Shown: positions 17,555 through 26,745 of the stretch, one piece after another
Layout of the letters: each line of letters starts with the position of its first letter
Position numbering within the stretch: position 1 is the first letter of the stretch
Assembly (NCBI RefSeq): GCF_000379465.1
Contig: NZ_KB905387.1
Coordinates: 56,249-120,248 of the forward strand
Origin: Sciscionella marina DSM 45152
GTDB lineage: Bacteria > Actinomycetota > Actinomycetes > Mycobacteriales > Pseudonocardiaceae
Length of the DNA: 64,000 bases
Reading direction: 5' to 3'
The notes under the pieces: generated by a model
Databases searched by the model: none
What the model was told of the DNA's origin: nothing
What the model saw: only the letters and a program-made list of their open reading frames with translations
Made by a program: the position numbers and the translations under genes

Positions 17555-18750
17555 TCAGATCGCCAGCGGCGTGCCGGAGGGCTTGGCTGCCAATTGGCGA
17601 AGCCCGGCCTCGACCGGTTCGCCGAACGCGCTCCGCATGACCCTCGCGAGGCCCGGATACCGAGTCCTGCTGCCTTCTCTGATGTTCCGCTCAGCGCGTG
17701 CGGAATGCTCGCCCACCACGTTCTCCAACCACGACATCGTCCCGGCAGCGCCCTGCGTGATACCACCCATCAGACAGTGGGTCGAGCCGCCCTCCTCTTC
17801 GGTGAAGACGTAGTCTCGCAATAGCTCGGGGCGTCCGCGAAGAACCCGAGCATCCGGCTGGCCTATCCCGTGATGTTGTGACCACCTGTGAACCCGGCGA
17901 ATTCCGATTCGCCGAAGATGCTCAGAAAGGGACGGTCGAAACGTTCGACATGCTCGAACAGCGTGTACTCATTCCAGATGTCGAGAAAGCTGGACGGCCT
18001 GCCGAGTCCGAGTGCCCACTGCCCGTGGTCGAAAGTCCACGCAGTGCCTGGGTTCGACTTCGCGGTCTCAGTGAACGCGGCATCGAACGCATCACCACTC
18101 AACTCGGTCAACGACCGCAGCCACACCCCCGTCCACGGCTCGAAGACCGACGGCAGGAACGAGTTCGCAATACAAGCCCGGATGCGACTGTCGAAAGCGA
18201 ACGCCCCGGGGGGCGAGGTAACCACCGAGGGAATAGCCCACGAGCGCGATCCGCTCCGAGTCAACCTCCGGTAGCGCGCAAGCGAAGTCCAAGGCGGCCG
18301 AGACCGGATCTCTCGTAGTCCGGGATCATGATCAGTCCCAGGCTGTCGTACAGCGCGCCCCACTGTCCCGGTCCCTCGAAATCGAGACAGTTCCAACCGT
18401 GTTCCTGCGCCGCCAACCCAATCCACGTCGCCACCTCCTCGGCGGTGGAATCGAACCCGCCGATCGCAAGCAGAGTCGGCCGGTCACCGGCCCCCGCGGA
18501 GAAAAATAGCCAGGCAGCCTGGCATCCTCGAACGGAATGCTCACAGTCCGAACAGGTACCCGGCGCAGTTCCATCGCACGACCGAAGCAATCCTGGCTAA
18601 CCCGCCAATATTCCGCACGTCGCGGATCCGAGGTCAAAACATAAAAAATCGAGGCACGGTAAAGGTTGCTCGCACGCATGAACGCACGTGAAGCGCTCGC
18701 GGACAAGGATTCGCTTCGCGGTCTTGCTGAAACTACCCAACCCACTCTCG
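17555..18750 (-). pseudogene. Broken alpha/beta hydrolase gene
   Basis: Segments of one alpha/beta hydrolase lie in order but in different frames: ASRAFMRASNLYRASIFYVL and EYWRVSQDCFGRAMELRR (18.6-18.75 kb), then PTLLAIGGFDSTAEEVATWI and HGWNCLDFEGPGQWGALYDS (18.3-18.5 kb), then ERIALVGYSLGGYLAPR (nucleophile elbow, 18.2 kb), then FEPWTGVWLRSLTELSGDAF and LDIWNEYTLFEHVERFDRPF. The C-terminal STHCLMGGITQGAAGTMSWL lies near 17.76 kb. At least three frameshifts are needed. The order resembles the family that includes 2,6-dihydropseudooxynicotine hydrolase. Confidence 0.82.
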
Positions 18751-19190
18751 GTGTCACCCTCCTTGATCCGATACGGTCGTCCCGAAAATCGATCTTCGAC
18801 TTACGGTCCTTTCTCGACACTGCTACTGGGTGCGATGCGCTAGTCGAGCGGATTACGGTCCGGCCAAGGGACATCCGGTCATAGGCGGAAACACCTGATC
18901 GGAAGGCGCGGCGTCACCGGCATGTCGCACTCCGAGACCAGCACGACCGCCGTTGGCTCCGCCTACTACAACGCCTCGTGCGCCAACGCCTGGGGCCGAC
19001 ACCGACGATTCGAGCGAACAAGCCCGCTAGTGGCGGTCTGCTGAACGCCACTGCGTTCTGGCATCGTGCGAGGGCGTCATCAGGAACCGGCCAAGGTCAT
19101 ATCACGAAGGTCTCAGGACCAAGGACGTCTGCACAATGTCGACGGAGCCATGGATTGTGCTGATCCCCTGTCGCGGGCCACACTCATCAG
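18751..19190. other. Upstream region of the GAF/PucR regulator
   Basis: No gene recognised. It probably holds the promoter of the regulator starting at 19191 and the degraded 5' end of the alpha/beta hydrolase. I see no convincing promoter boxes. Confidence 0.4.
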
Positions 19191-20984
19191 GTGAACGTCG
19201 CCAACGAACCAGACCTCACAAAGTGGGTCGGACAGCTTGGATCGCTGACCGCGGCGGTCAACGCCGGCTATGACTTGAAGGCCCTACTGGACCTGGTCGG
19301 TGCGGCCGCCCGTGACCTGCTGGGGCTGGACGTGTGCGCCGTCATGATGCCCTCCGCCGACGGGGAAAGCCTGGAAATCGTGGGAGCGAGCGGAATCCCA
19401 GACGAGTACGTCGAACGCGTGAACACTCATCATCGCATCCGGATCGAGGCGGACGCCAGCTCAGGAGCGCCAGCGAGCAGGGCCTTCCTCGGCGGCGTCC
19501 CGTGCAGCGCAAGTGATGTACACGAGGAGCCGGACTCGGAGTGGACCCGCACCGCCACAATGCAGGGCTACCGCTCGATCCTGGCGGTGCCCCTCACCAC
19601 ATCGGAGGGTGTGCTGGGCACGCTGGGCAGCTATCGCAGCGTCGCTCACCGGTTCGCCACCGACGAGGTCGAGCAGATGAAGCTGCTCGCCGAACACGCC
19701 GCGATCGCAGTGACGTCTTGTCGCATCCGAGATGACCTGCGGGCACAACACAAGCTCATCGTCCGGTCCGAGGAAATCCACGGCAAGCTGCTCGATGCGG
19801 CGGTACGATCCGGCGGCTTCAAGGGCATCGCAACCACATTGCGCGGTCTTCTCGAATGTAGCGTCGTCATCCGGGACACGAACGGGGAAACGCTTGCCAA
19901 GTCGGAAGGTGCTTCGCCCCCGTCCGCACGCGACGCCATCTCCAGCTCAGTGGCCGTTCCAACACGCCGAGTACCCCGGACACTCGGCGAACGCGAACTG
20001 GTGCACGACGACGGCCAGCACGTCATCGTCAACGTCCTCCTCGACGGTGCGGTGGTCGCGACCGCGTTGCTGCTGCACATGTCGGCGGAACTGGACGCGC
20101 TCGGGGTTCGTGCCGCCGAGCACGCGTCCGTGGTGCTCTCGCTCGAGATGTTGCGACAGCGCACGGCCGCCCAGGCCGAGCAGGGGGTACGCGGCGAGTT
20201 GCTGGCGGACCTGATCTCGGGGGCCGACCTCGCCTCGCCGCAGATTCGCGAGCGGGCGAGTTTACTGGGCCACGACCTTCACAAGCCCCACCGGCTGCTG
20301 GTCGCGGCCGCGTGCGAAACTCCAGGAAACACAGCGGTCCGCGCCACGAGCAACGGGGTTCCGCACAACGAACGAGCGATTCAACGTGCCGCGTCCGCGG
20401 CAGTCCGCTCAAGCTCACACGCGCGCCCGCGTCCGCTGATAGCGGCGGTGCGTGATCTGGTGGTTGCCCTGTGGCCGACGAGCCTCGATGCCCCATCGGG
20501 AGAAGAGACGCTGCGACGTGCGGTGGTCGGACACGCCGGGTCCAGTGCACTCGTGATGAAATCGGAGATCGAGGACAGCGTCCAGGAGACGTACACAGCC
20601 ATCGTGGGTGCACTACGGCTGGCCATCGCTGAAGGCATGACCACAGGCACGGTAGCTCTCGACGATCTGGGGGCCGCTGCGCTGCTGTTGAAATACGCGG
20701 ATCCCGCGCACCTCAGGAGGTACGCCGAACGGACCCTTGGCGCCGTCACACGCTACGACACCAGCCATGACGCCAAACTCCTTCATACGTTGCGCACCTA
20801 TCTCGACTGCGATCTTGACCGGACTGCCACGGCCAAGCTGCTGACACTGCACACCAACACCGTCAGCCAGAGGTTGCGACGGATCGAGACGCTCAGCGGC
20901 CTCAATCTGCGCTCGCCGCGGCAGGTCATCGAAGCCAGGACCTCGCTGCTGCTGATGGACATCGTCGGAGACAGCTCGCCCTGA
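19191..20984 (+). CDS. GAF-domain PucR/CdaR-type transcriptional regulator
   Basis: 597 residues from GTG at 19191. An N-terminal GAF domain (about 25-185; LLDLVGAAARDLLGLDVCAV, YRSILAVPLTTSEGVLGTL, FATDEVEQMKLLAEHAAIAV) probably senses a small molecule. A middle GGDEF-like/CdaR region follows (GELLADLISGADL, RLLVAA). The C-terminal PucR helix-turn-helix is at about 545-590 (LLHTLRTYLDCDLDRTATAK, LLTLHTNTVSQRLRRIETLS). Family members are ligand-responsive activators of catabolic or secondary genes. No obvious target is adjacent except decayed oxidoreductase/hydrolase genes and the downstream glycosyltransferase. Confidence 0.88.
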   Translation: MNVANEPDLTKWVGQLGSLTAAVNAGYDLKALLDLVGAAARDLLGLDVCAVMMPSADGESLEIVGASGIPDEYVERVNTHHRIRIEADASSGAPASRAFLGGVPCSASDVHEEPDSEWTRTATMQGYRSILAVPLTTSEGVLGTLGSYRSVAHRFATDEVEQMKLLAEHAAIAVTSCRIRDDLRAQHKLIVRSEEIHGKLLDAAVRSGGFKGIATTLRGLLECSVVIRDTNGETLAKSEGASPPSARDAISSSVAVPTRRVPRTLGERELVHDDGQHVIVNVLLDGAVVATALLLHMSAELDALGVRAAEHASVVLSLEMLRQRTAAQAEQGVRGELLADLISGADLASPQIRERASLLGHDLHKPHRLLVAAACETPGNTAVRATSNGVPHNERAIQRAASAAVRSSSHARPRPLIAAVRDLVVALWPTSLDAPSGEETLRRAVVGHAGSSALVMKSEIEDSVQETYTAIVGALRLAIAEGMTTGTVALDDLGAAALLLKYADPAHLRRYAERTLGAVTRYDTSHDAKLLHTLRTYLDCDLDRTATAKLLTLHTNTVSQRLRRIETLSGLNLRSPRQVIEARTSLLLMDIVGDSSP

Positions 20985-20985
20985 A

Positions 20986-21135
20986 GGATGTCTCGTGACG
21001 GTGTGTCCGGTTGGCCGGTCTACTGATTTCGGTGCGGATGTTGCGGTGCAGCACCTGCACAACACGCTCCGCACCAACCGAGAGCAACACCCGACAAGCA
21101 CCGACCACAACACGAGTCACGAGATGCCCCTTGTC
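20986..21135. repeat. Possible miniature inverted-repeat element
   Basis: The stretch is bounded by GGATGTCTCGTGAC at about 20988 and, inverted, GTCACGAGATGCCCCTTG at about 21117-21134. About 13 positions match. It has no coding capacity. The left end resembles the one at about 10317. It begins just after the stop of the GAF/PucR regulator. Without a second full copy this remains tentative. Confidence 0.4.
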
Positions 21136-21383
21136 ACAGTTGTTGTGTGAATTGGATTTGCATTACTCGGCCTCTGCCGTTTCGACTCGCCCAGACAAGT
21201 AAGGCCGGTATGTGCCGAGTTCCCCATCGCGGCCAAAGGGCTTTGGCGCGCCCACCTACCTGATCTCGGTGCGACGCTGAACCTTGGCAACCGGAGTCGA
21301 CGCGGTATCATCGGCAACATTTCCCGGACCGTCGCTGAGCCGCCGCGCCCGCGCGTCAGGGATACAAACGGAGCGAGGAGACC

Positions 21384-22538
21384 ATGAGGTTCCTATTCAG
21401 CGCGACACCTGCCTACGGCCATATCCTCCCCTTGGTGGACTTGATGAGGGCCGCCACCCAGGAGGGGCACACCGTGGCCTTGCTGACCGGTGGTGGTATC
21501 CAGTCGGACATCACGCCAGAGTTGCCGACCGACGTCGAGTTTCTCGCGGCGGGTGCCATGCCTGCCGAGTTCTCCGGCGACGCGGCGCGTCGAACCGGGC
21601 TGGATATGTTCCAGCCGACGCCTGGGCTCATCGGGGAAATCTTCGGTGGCTCGCGCCTGGATCTCGGCGCTGCCGACGCAATCGAAGTGGCGCGGATGTG
21701 GGGCCCGGATTTGGTCGTGGCCGAGGCTTTCGACTCGATCGGTCCGATGGTCGCCGCGGCGCTGGGACTGGCCTGGCACCAGGTTGGCATCGGTCCTGGG
21801 GTACCGGTCGCGGTCACCGACGAGATCGACCGCCTCGCTGCACACCGTTACCTCCAGGTCGGGCTCGTGCCTGTCGCGGCGTCGAGTTATCTCGACCCAT
21901 GTCCGTCGTTGTTGCAGGATCCGGATTGGACAAGCAGGTATCCGGTGCACCCACTGCGGGCACAAGCTCACCGGCGTTCCGGCGACGTAGAGTTCGACCT
22001 GGCGCCGTTCACTGATCGGTCGAATCCGACCGTACTGGTCACCCTCGGCACGATCTTCTCCGATCCGGACACGCTCGCCGCCGCCGTCGCTGCGGTGGCC
22101 GGTCCGCATGTCAACGTGATCGCGACAATCGGATCCTCGATGCGTGCGGGGTCGGCAAGTGCGCCGACGGCCGGAACAACAGAGATCAACGGCGGCGAAG
22201 TGCGTTACGTACCGTTCATACCGCTGGCATTTCTGCTCGATCGCGCCGATCTTCTGGTTGGTTGCGGCGGAGCGGGTACGGTTCTCGGTTCGATCGTCAA
22301 CGGCGTGCCGATGGTGCTGTGGCCGCTGGGCGCCGAGCAGCCGATCAACGCTGCGCGCGCCGCGGCCGCCGGAGTGTCGATCACCGTCGAGTCGGCTCAG
22401 GAGCTTCCGGTGGCGGTCAAGCAAGCGCTGGCAGACGAGCGCTACCGTCGCCTAGCGCACACGGCTGCCGCCGAGAACGCGAGACGCCCGAGCGCCACGG
22501 ACGCGATCCGGCACATCGCCAGTCGGGGAATCGTCTAA
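21384..22538 (+). CDS. Glycosyltransferase, GT1/MGT type
   Basis: 384 residues of GT-B fold. The N-terminal acceptor domain begins MRFLFSATPAYGHILPLVDL. The C-terminal donor domain has TVLVTLGTIFSDPDTLAAAV, VRYVPFIPLAFLLDRADLLV, then GCGGAGTVLGSIVNGVPMVL and PLGAEQPINAARAAAAGVSI, the nucleotide-sugar binding region. Family members attach hexoses or deoxyhexoses to natural products. GGAGACC precedes the ATG. It sits about 2.9 kb from the exporter genes but on the other side of IS debris, so membership in the polyketide cluster is uncertain. A deleted relative lies at 14341-14633. Confidence 0.88.
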   Translation: MRFLFSATPAYGHILPLVDLMRAATQEGHTVALLTGGGIQSDITPELPTDVEFLAAGAMPAEFSGDAARRTGLDMFQPTPGLIGEIFGGSRLDLGAADAIEVARMWGPDLVVAEAFDSIGPMVAAALGLAWHQVGIGPGVPVAVTDEIDRLAAHRYLQVGLVPVAASSYLDPCPSLLQDPDWTSRYPVHPLRAQAHRRSGDVEFDLAPFTDRSNPTVLVTLGTIFSDPDTLAAAVAAVAGPHVNVIATIGSSMRAGSASAPTAGTTEINGGEVRYVPFIPLAFLLDRADLLVGCGGAGTVLGSIVNGVPMVLWPLGAEQPINAARAAAAGVSITVESAQELPVAVKQALADERYRRLAHTAAAENARRPSATDAIRHIASRGIV

Positions 22539-22599
22539 CGATCAGGTGGTGAACGTCTTATCCACTACCTCCGTCAACACGCACTCGCTACGGTCGTAC

Positions 22600-22726
22600 A
22601 GCCCCGGTCGGAACAACCGCTGCCACCCGTTCACCTGGACCAAAGCCGCCGACCAAGCCCGTACCACACCACCTGTCAACGAACCTCCGGCGCGCTACAC
22701 CAGCGGCGCTGTTCGTCTGTCCTGAG
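22600..22726 (+). mobile_element. IS630-type transposase C-terminal remnant
   Basis: The plus strand reads GRNNRCHPFTWTKAADQAR in one frame, matching the HPFxWTKxADQ ending of IS630-family transposases (compare the fragment at 14013-14340), and runs to a TGA at 22724-22726. Only this short tail remains. It follows a glycosyltransferase gene, as the other IS630 fragment does. Confidence 0.6.
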
Positions 22727-22869
22727 CGCCTGCCTACTTTCGGGCATGCCTCAATGGAAAGATCGGTTCAGGAGCGCCGTTCGGCGCAGAGCTGAGGTGA
22801 AACGCCGCCGTTGTCGGCCACTGTCTGTGAGGCCGAACCCAGGAGCGTGAGCCCGTCCATTCCACTGAT

Positions 22870-23190
22870 CACGAGACGCTCGCGGTGCAACCGGACTTGC
22901 TGACGCAGCGCTCGACGAGAGTGCGACCGCGACAGCGGAGGCGTTGCTCATCGCCGAAGCCGATCGGGCGGCCCTGGTTCTTGCGGCGGTGGCGGATCTG
23001 GTCGAGCGCGCCGATGAGCAAGCGCGTCGGCTGCACCTTCTCGACCGCCCGCGCCCACACGCCCTGCTCGGCCCAGCGACTGAAGTTCTTGTGGATCGTG
23101 TTCCCATTTCCCGAACCGCTCCAGAACATCCCGCCATTGCCTCCACCACCGTGCGAGGTTCCACCGGAGGCAGACCGGTCACTCTCGGCG
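22870..23190 (-). mobile_element. Internally deleted IS5-type transposase remnant
   Basis: On the minus strand, VIGPLFRAPRVTGLPPVEPR and a frame-shifted GNGNTIHKNFSRWAEQGVWA match the N-terminal region of IS5/IS427-like transposases. Shortly after comes KNQGRPIGFGDEQRLRCRGR with TLVERCVSKSG, matching their C-terminal region. The central catalytic part is missing. It is a deletion derivative with frameshifts and is inactive by itself. Confidence 0.7.
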
Positions 23191-23384
23191 CCCGGAACAA
23201 CGGGCCGATCACGGCCCGGACTTCATTCGAAATCTCAGTTCGAGACAGGCATCAAGACTCGCTCACTCGCCGCGAATCACCCTTGGGCAACACGCACCAG
23301 GGCTCTTCGTCTGATGTACCGGCCAGCTTCGCTACCACCGCAGCAACCGACCGGGCGAGCATTGGCCATGCCCGCCCGGGCTGT

Positions 23385-23501
23385 TCAGCGGTTGTTCTTG
23401 CGTTCCTTTTCCAGTGACCGCTCCCGGTCACGCCGGTCACGCTCGACACCGCTCTTCTTGCCACCGGTCACCGCGCCGGCCAGCCTGGATAACAAACCCA
23501 T
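23385..23501 (-). CDS. Putative 38-residue basic small protein
   Basis: A 39-codon frame starts with ATG at 23501 preceded by GGAGGA at good spacing, and ends with TGA. It encodes MGLLSRLAGAVTGGKKSG followed by a charged ERDRRDRERSLEKERK-type tail: an amphipathic start and a highly charged helix. Codon 4 is TTA. It lies 52 bp downstream of the ABC permease gene on the same strand, so it could be co-transcribed. I recognise no family. Reality rests on the ribosome site and position only. Confidence 0.45.
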   Translation of the reverse strand: MGLLSRLAGAVTGGKKSGVERDRRDRERSLEKERKNNR

Positions 23502-23553
23502 CGTTCTCCTCCAGTCGTTCGATCTTATTTCGAGCCTACCAAAATCGGCACGC

Positions 23554-24411
23554 TCAGTGCTTGGTTCGATACAGCCGCATGGTCAGCGGGGCGAACACAC
23601 CGACCAGTCCCGCGCACCAGAGCAGCACCACGCCGGTCTGCCCGGACGTCAGGGTGCCCTGCATCGCGGCGCGCACTGCAGCGGTCAGGTGGGTGATGGG
23701 ATTGCAGCCCACCACGGATTCCAGCCAGCCGGGCATGGTCTTGGGGTCGACGAAGATGTTGCTGGCGAAGGTAAGTGGGAGCATCACGAACATGCTGAGG
23801 CTGGTGACCGACTGCGGGGTGCGCAGCAGCAGCCCGAGCATCGTCCACAGCCAGCCGAGACTGAACGAGAAGATCAGCACCAGCGCGACCCCGGCGAGCA
23901 CGCCGAGGAATCCACCTTCGGGACGGAAGCCCAGGATCAGGCTCAGCACCAGCACGATGACCGCGCCGAGCAGGTACCGGACGGCGTCCCCGATCAGCGC
24001 GCCGACCAGCACCGCGGGCTGCCAAATGGACAGTGAACGGAACCGGTCGAACACTCCGGAGACAACATCGCTGTTCAACGAGCTCCCGGTGGTCATCGTG
24101 ATCATCACGATGGTCTGCACCAGGATGCCCGGTTGCAGGAACTGGACGTATTCGGTCGTGGATCCGGCGATCGCACCGCCGAACAGGAACGTGAACATCA
24201 GCGTGAGCATGATCGGGAACGCGGTCACGTCGATCATCTGCTCGGGCAGATGCTTGATTCTGAGTAGCGTGCGCCAGCCGAACACCAGCGATGTGGTCAG
24301 CGGTCCGGGCCGCGGTGGGCGAGGCCGCGCGGTCAGTACCGTGCGCAGCTGCGCCAGGGCTGGGTCATCCGCGTCCGGCCGGCCGAGGGTCGGCGACCTG
24401 TTGTCCATCAT
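23554..24411 (-). CDS. ABC-2 type exporter permease (DrrB-like)
   Basis: 285 residues with about six membrane segments, e.g. MIDVTAFPIMLTLMFTFLFG, YLLGAVIVLVLSLILGF and GVALVLIFSFSLGWLWTMLG. The conserved ABC-2 segment LPLTFASNIFVDPKTMPGWL precedes NPITHLTAAVRAAM. It forms the membrane half of an exporter with the ATPase encoded 7 bp upstream. DrrAB-type pumps export anthracyclines and other polyketides and confer self-resistance, the probable role here. Confidence 0.92.
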   Translation of the reverse strand: MMDNRSPTLGRPDADDPALAQLRTVLTARPRPPRPGPLTTSLVFGWRTLLRIKHLPEQMIDVTAFPIMLTLMFTFLFGGAIAGSTTEYVQFLQPGILVQTIVMITMTTGSSLNSDVVSGVFDRFRSLSIWQPAVLVGALIGDAVRYLLGAVIVLVLSLILGFRPEGGFLGVLAGVALVLIFSFSLGWLWTMLGLLLRTPQSVTSLSMFVMLPLTFASNIFVDPKTMPGWLESVVGCNPITHLTAAVRAAMQGTLTSGQTGVVLLWCAGLVGVFAPLTMRLYRTKH

Positions 24412-24418
24412 GGCTCCT

Positions 24419-25399
24419 TCAGGCAGCCTGGTCCACTGCCGGTTTTCCGGTCAGGCTAAGGAAAACCTCGTCCAGGCTCGGGTAGGCGAGTCCAAAGGTG
24501 GCCACACCGATGTCCGCCTGGGACAGCCGCTGCAGCGCGGCGCACGCCTGGTCGGCCGCGGATGCGCCGTGCTCGGCGATGTGCACGGTCAGCGTTCCCG
24601 GCTCGGCGCCGGGATGCACCGCAACGCCGACACCGGCCAGCAACCGTTGCGCCGCCTCACGTTCGGCCGGATCGGCGAGGTGCACATGCACCGCGCCCGT
24701 GCCCACCGACGCTTTCAGTTCCACCGAACTGCCCTGGGCGATCACCTTGCCGTGATCGATCACCGCGATCCGATCGGCGAGCTGGTCGGCCTCATCCAGA
24801 TACTGCGTGGTGAGCAGCACCGTGGTACCCCCGTTCACCAGGGCACGGACGATGTTCCACACCTGCTTACGGCTGCGCGGATCCAGTCCGGTCGTGGGTT
24901 CGTCGAGGAACATCAGCTCCGGGGCGACCACCAGTCCCGCGGCGATATCGATCCGGCGCCGCATCCCGCCCGAATAGGTCTTGACCGGCCGCGAGCCCGC
25001 TTCGGTGAGTTCGAAAACCGTGAGCAGTTCCTCGGCGCGGTCCTGGGCATCGCGCCCGCGGAACCCGAAGAGCCGGGCCAGCAGCACCAGATTCTCCCGT
25101 CCGGTGAGGTCCTGGTCCACCGAGGCGAACTGACCGGTGAGGCTGATCCGGCCGCGCACCTTGCCGGGCTCGGTGAGCAGATCGTGCCCGAGCACCCGCG
25201 CGGTCCCGCTGTCCGGGCGCAGCAGAGTGGAGAGCATCCGCACCGTGGTGGTCTTTCCCGCCCCGTTCGGACCGAGGATCGCGTACACCTCGCCGGTGCG
25301 CACCGCGAGATCCACGCCGTCCACCGCTGTAGCCGGACCGAAGGCCTTGCTCAGCCCGGTGGCCTCGATGACGAATTCACCGCAGGATCGCTGGTTCAT
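24419..25399 (-). CDS. ABC exporter ATPase (DrrA-like)
   Basis: 326 residues. Walker [10 protein letters not shown] at about 43-51, signature TYSGGMRRR, Walker [13 protein letters not shown] and switch [10 protein letters not shown]. The C-terminal extension [20 protein letters not shown] is typical of drug-resistance DrrA ATPases. ATG at 25399 overlaps the stop of the glycosyltransferase gene (ATGA), so translation is coupled. The operon order is glycosyltransferase, ATPase, permease. It likely powers export of the polyketide or its glycoside. The frame is open further upstream but only inside the neighbouring gene. Confidence 0.95.
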   Translation of the reverse strand: MNQRSCGEFVIEATGLSKAFGPATAVDGVDLAVRTGEVYAILGPNGAGKTTTVRMLSTLLRPDSGTARVLGHDLLTEPGKVRGRISLTGQFASVDQDLTGRENLVLLARLFGFRGRDAQDRAEELLTVFELTEAGSRPVKTYSGGMRRRIDIAAGLVVAPELMFLDEPTTGLDPRSRKQVWNIVRALVNGGTTVLLTTQYLDEADQLADRIAVIDHGKVIAQGSSVELKASVGTGAVHVHLADPAEREAAQRLLAGVGVAVHPGAEPGTLTVHIAEHGASAADQACAALQRLSQADIGVATFGLAYPSLDEVFLSLTGKPAVDQAA

Positions 25400-26592
25400 G
25401 TCGACGCGGCCACCACGTGCTCGAGGTGCTCGACGACGCCGTCCACCCCGGGCAGGGCGAGCATTTCCCGATGCGCCCGGCGCATTTCCGCGCGCACCTG
25501 AGTATCGGCGAGCAGCGCAGTGACGGTTTCCGCGATAGCTTCCCCAGATTCCTCGGGCACTTTCCTGCCAAGACTCATCCGCTCGGCACGGTCCGCGTGG
25601 TATTCCTGATCGCCCATCAGCGGCAGCCCGGCCATCGGTACCCCGGCACCGACCGCTTCCCGGGTGCTGTTGTAACCGCAGTGGGTCAGGAATGCCTGCG
25701 CGCACTGCAACAGCAGCGGCTGCGGGATCCAGTCGTAGAGGTGCACGTTGTCCCCGACCGGAACCTCGACAGGATAACCACCGGTCGCGACAACCGCATG
25801 ACAGTCCACTTCGGACAGACCGCGAACGATAGCGGCCAGCGGGGTCGCTGCTTCCGGTGAATGTTCATCGGCTTCCACGCCCTGTTCACGGATGGTCTTG
25901 ACCATGCCGAGCGTGGTGCCGATCGAGGCGATCACCAGTGGCTTGTCCCCGGAGAGCCGCGCGACCTCATCGGGAAGCGCTAAATTGCGCTTGATGTCCA
26001 GGGGCTGGCGATAGGCGAATGCCTGCGGCGGCGCGTAGTCGGCGAAGGAATACCGGTGCGGCATGCAGTCGATCCGGCCATTGCGATAAATCGCGTTGCG
26101 GTCGGCGCTCTCCGGCAGTCCGACCTCGGCGCGGCGCCGGTTCAGCAATTCCAGCAGCCCGTCGGGATCAAGCGTGTTGCCCGCCCCGGACGGCACGGAA
26201 AGCAGCGGCACGTCAAGCGCCTCGGAAATGAGCGCGCCCGCCAACTCGGAACCGTCGCGCAACACGAGATCCGGAGCAAACTCTCGGGCGATCGGAATCG
26301 TCTTCTCGAAGGCGGCCGTGACATGTTCGCCCCCACCGAACGCGATCATATCCAGCCGCTCGTCCGGCGCTCCGCCATTATGTTCCGCGGAGTATTCCCG
26401 AATATTCAGGATGATCTCGCCGAGATCGGGCATGGTGACCTGAACTTCGACCGGTTCCCCGTCGAAAACGGCCACCAGGTAGCTCGAGGTAGCCACCAGG
26501 ATCTGGTGCCCCGCCTCGGCAAGCCCCCGCGCGATCGGGAGCATCGCCCTTGCATGCGAGGGCGAGCCGGTAACAGTACATAAAACTCGCAC
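25396..26592 (-). CDS. Glycosyltransferase, GT1 type, in the polyketide cluster
   Basis: 398 residues from GTG at 26592, chosen because GGAAGG lies 8 bp upstream and it gives the family-typical start [20 protein letters not shown]. The C-terminal nucleotide-sugar domain reads [33 protein letters not shown], then [20 protein letters not shown] and [15 protein letters not shown]. It transfers a sugar to an acceptor, probably the polyketide, or inactivates it for self-protection. Coupled to the exporter genes by ATGA overlap. Two TTA codons (26581-26583, codon 4, and 25981-25983) suggest bldA dependence. ACCCCT repeats lie about 120-150 bp upstream. Confidence 0.93.
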   Translation of the reverse strand: MRVLCTVTGSPSHARAMLPIARGLAEAGHQILVATSSYLVAVFDGEPVEVQVTMPDLGEIILNIREYSAEHNGGAPDERLDMIAFGGGEHVTAAFEKTIPIAREFAPDLVLRDGSELAGALISEALDVPLLSVPSGAGNTLDPDGLLELLNRRRAEVGLPESADRNAIYRNGRIDCMPHRYSFADYAPPQAFAYRQPLDIKRNLALPDEVARLSGDKPLVIASIGTTLGMVKTIREQGVEADEHSPEAATPLAAIVRGLSEVDCHAVVATGGYPVEVPVGDNVHLYDWIPQPLLLQCAQAFLTHCGYNSTREAVGAGVPMAGLPLMGDQEYHADRAERMSLGRKVPEESGEAIAETVTALLADTQVRAEMRRAHREMLALPGVDGVVEHLEHVVAAST

Positions 26593-26712
26593 GGTCTGCA
26601 CCTTCCGTTGTGAATCGCCGACGAATTCCAGGTGATCTCGCCGGGACGTTTTTCGCGGCACGGCAAGGGATGCGATACCGCCGAGGCTAGGCCCGCCGCG
26701 CCGGAAGCAACA

Positions 26713-26745
26713 ACCCCTTAGCCACCCCTAGGCCGAGTCACCCCT
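26713..26745. promoter_or_regulatory. ACCCCT direct repeats upstream of glycosyltransferase
   Basis: Three ACCCCT units at 26713, 26724 and 26740 (spacing 11 and 16 bp), overlapping the end of the type II thioesterase gene and upstream of the minus-strand glycosyltransferase/exporter operon. They match repeats at 27556, 27999, 32309 and 34721. Confidence 0.4.

Noticed and set aside
22869..23480. Intact genes in the 22.9-23.5 kb interval on the plus strand
   Set aside because: These frames cross IS5-type transposase remnants read on the minus strand; no plus-strand family is visible.
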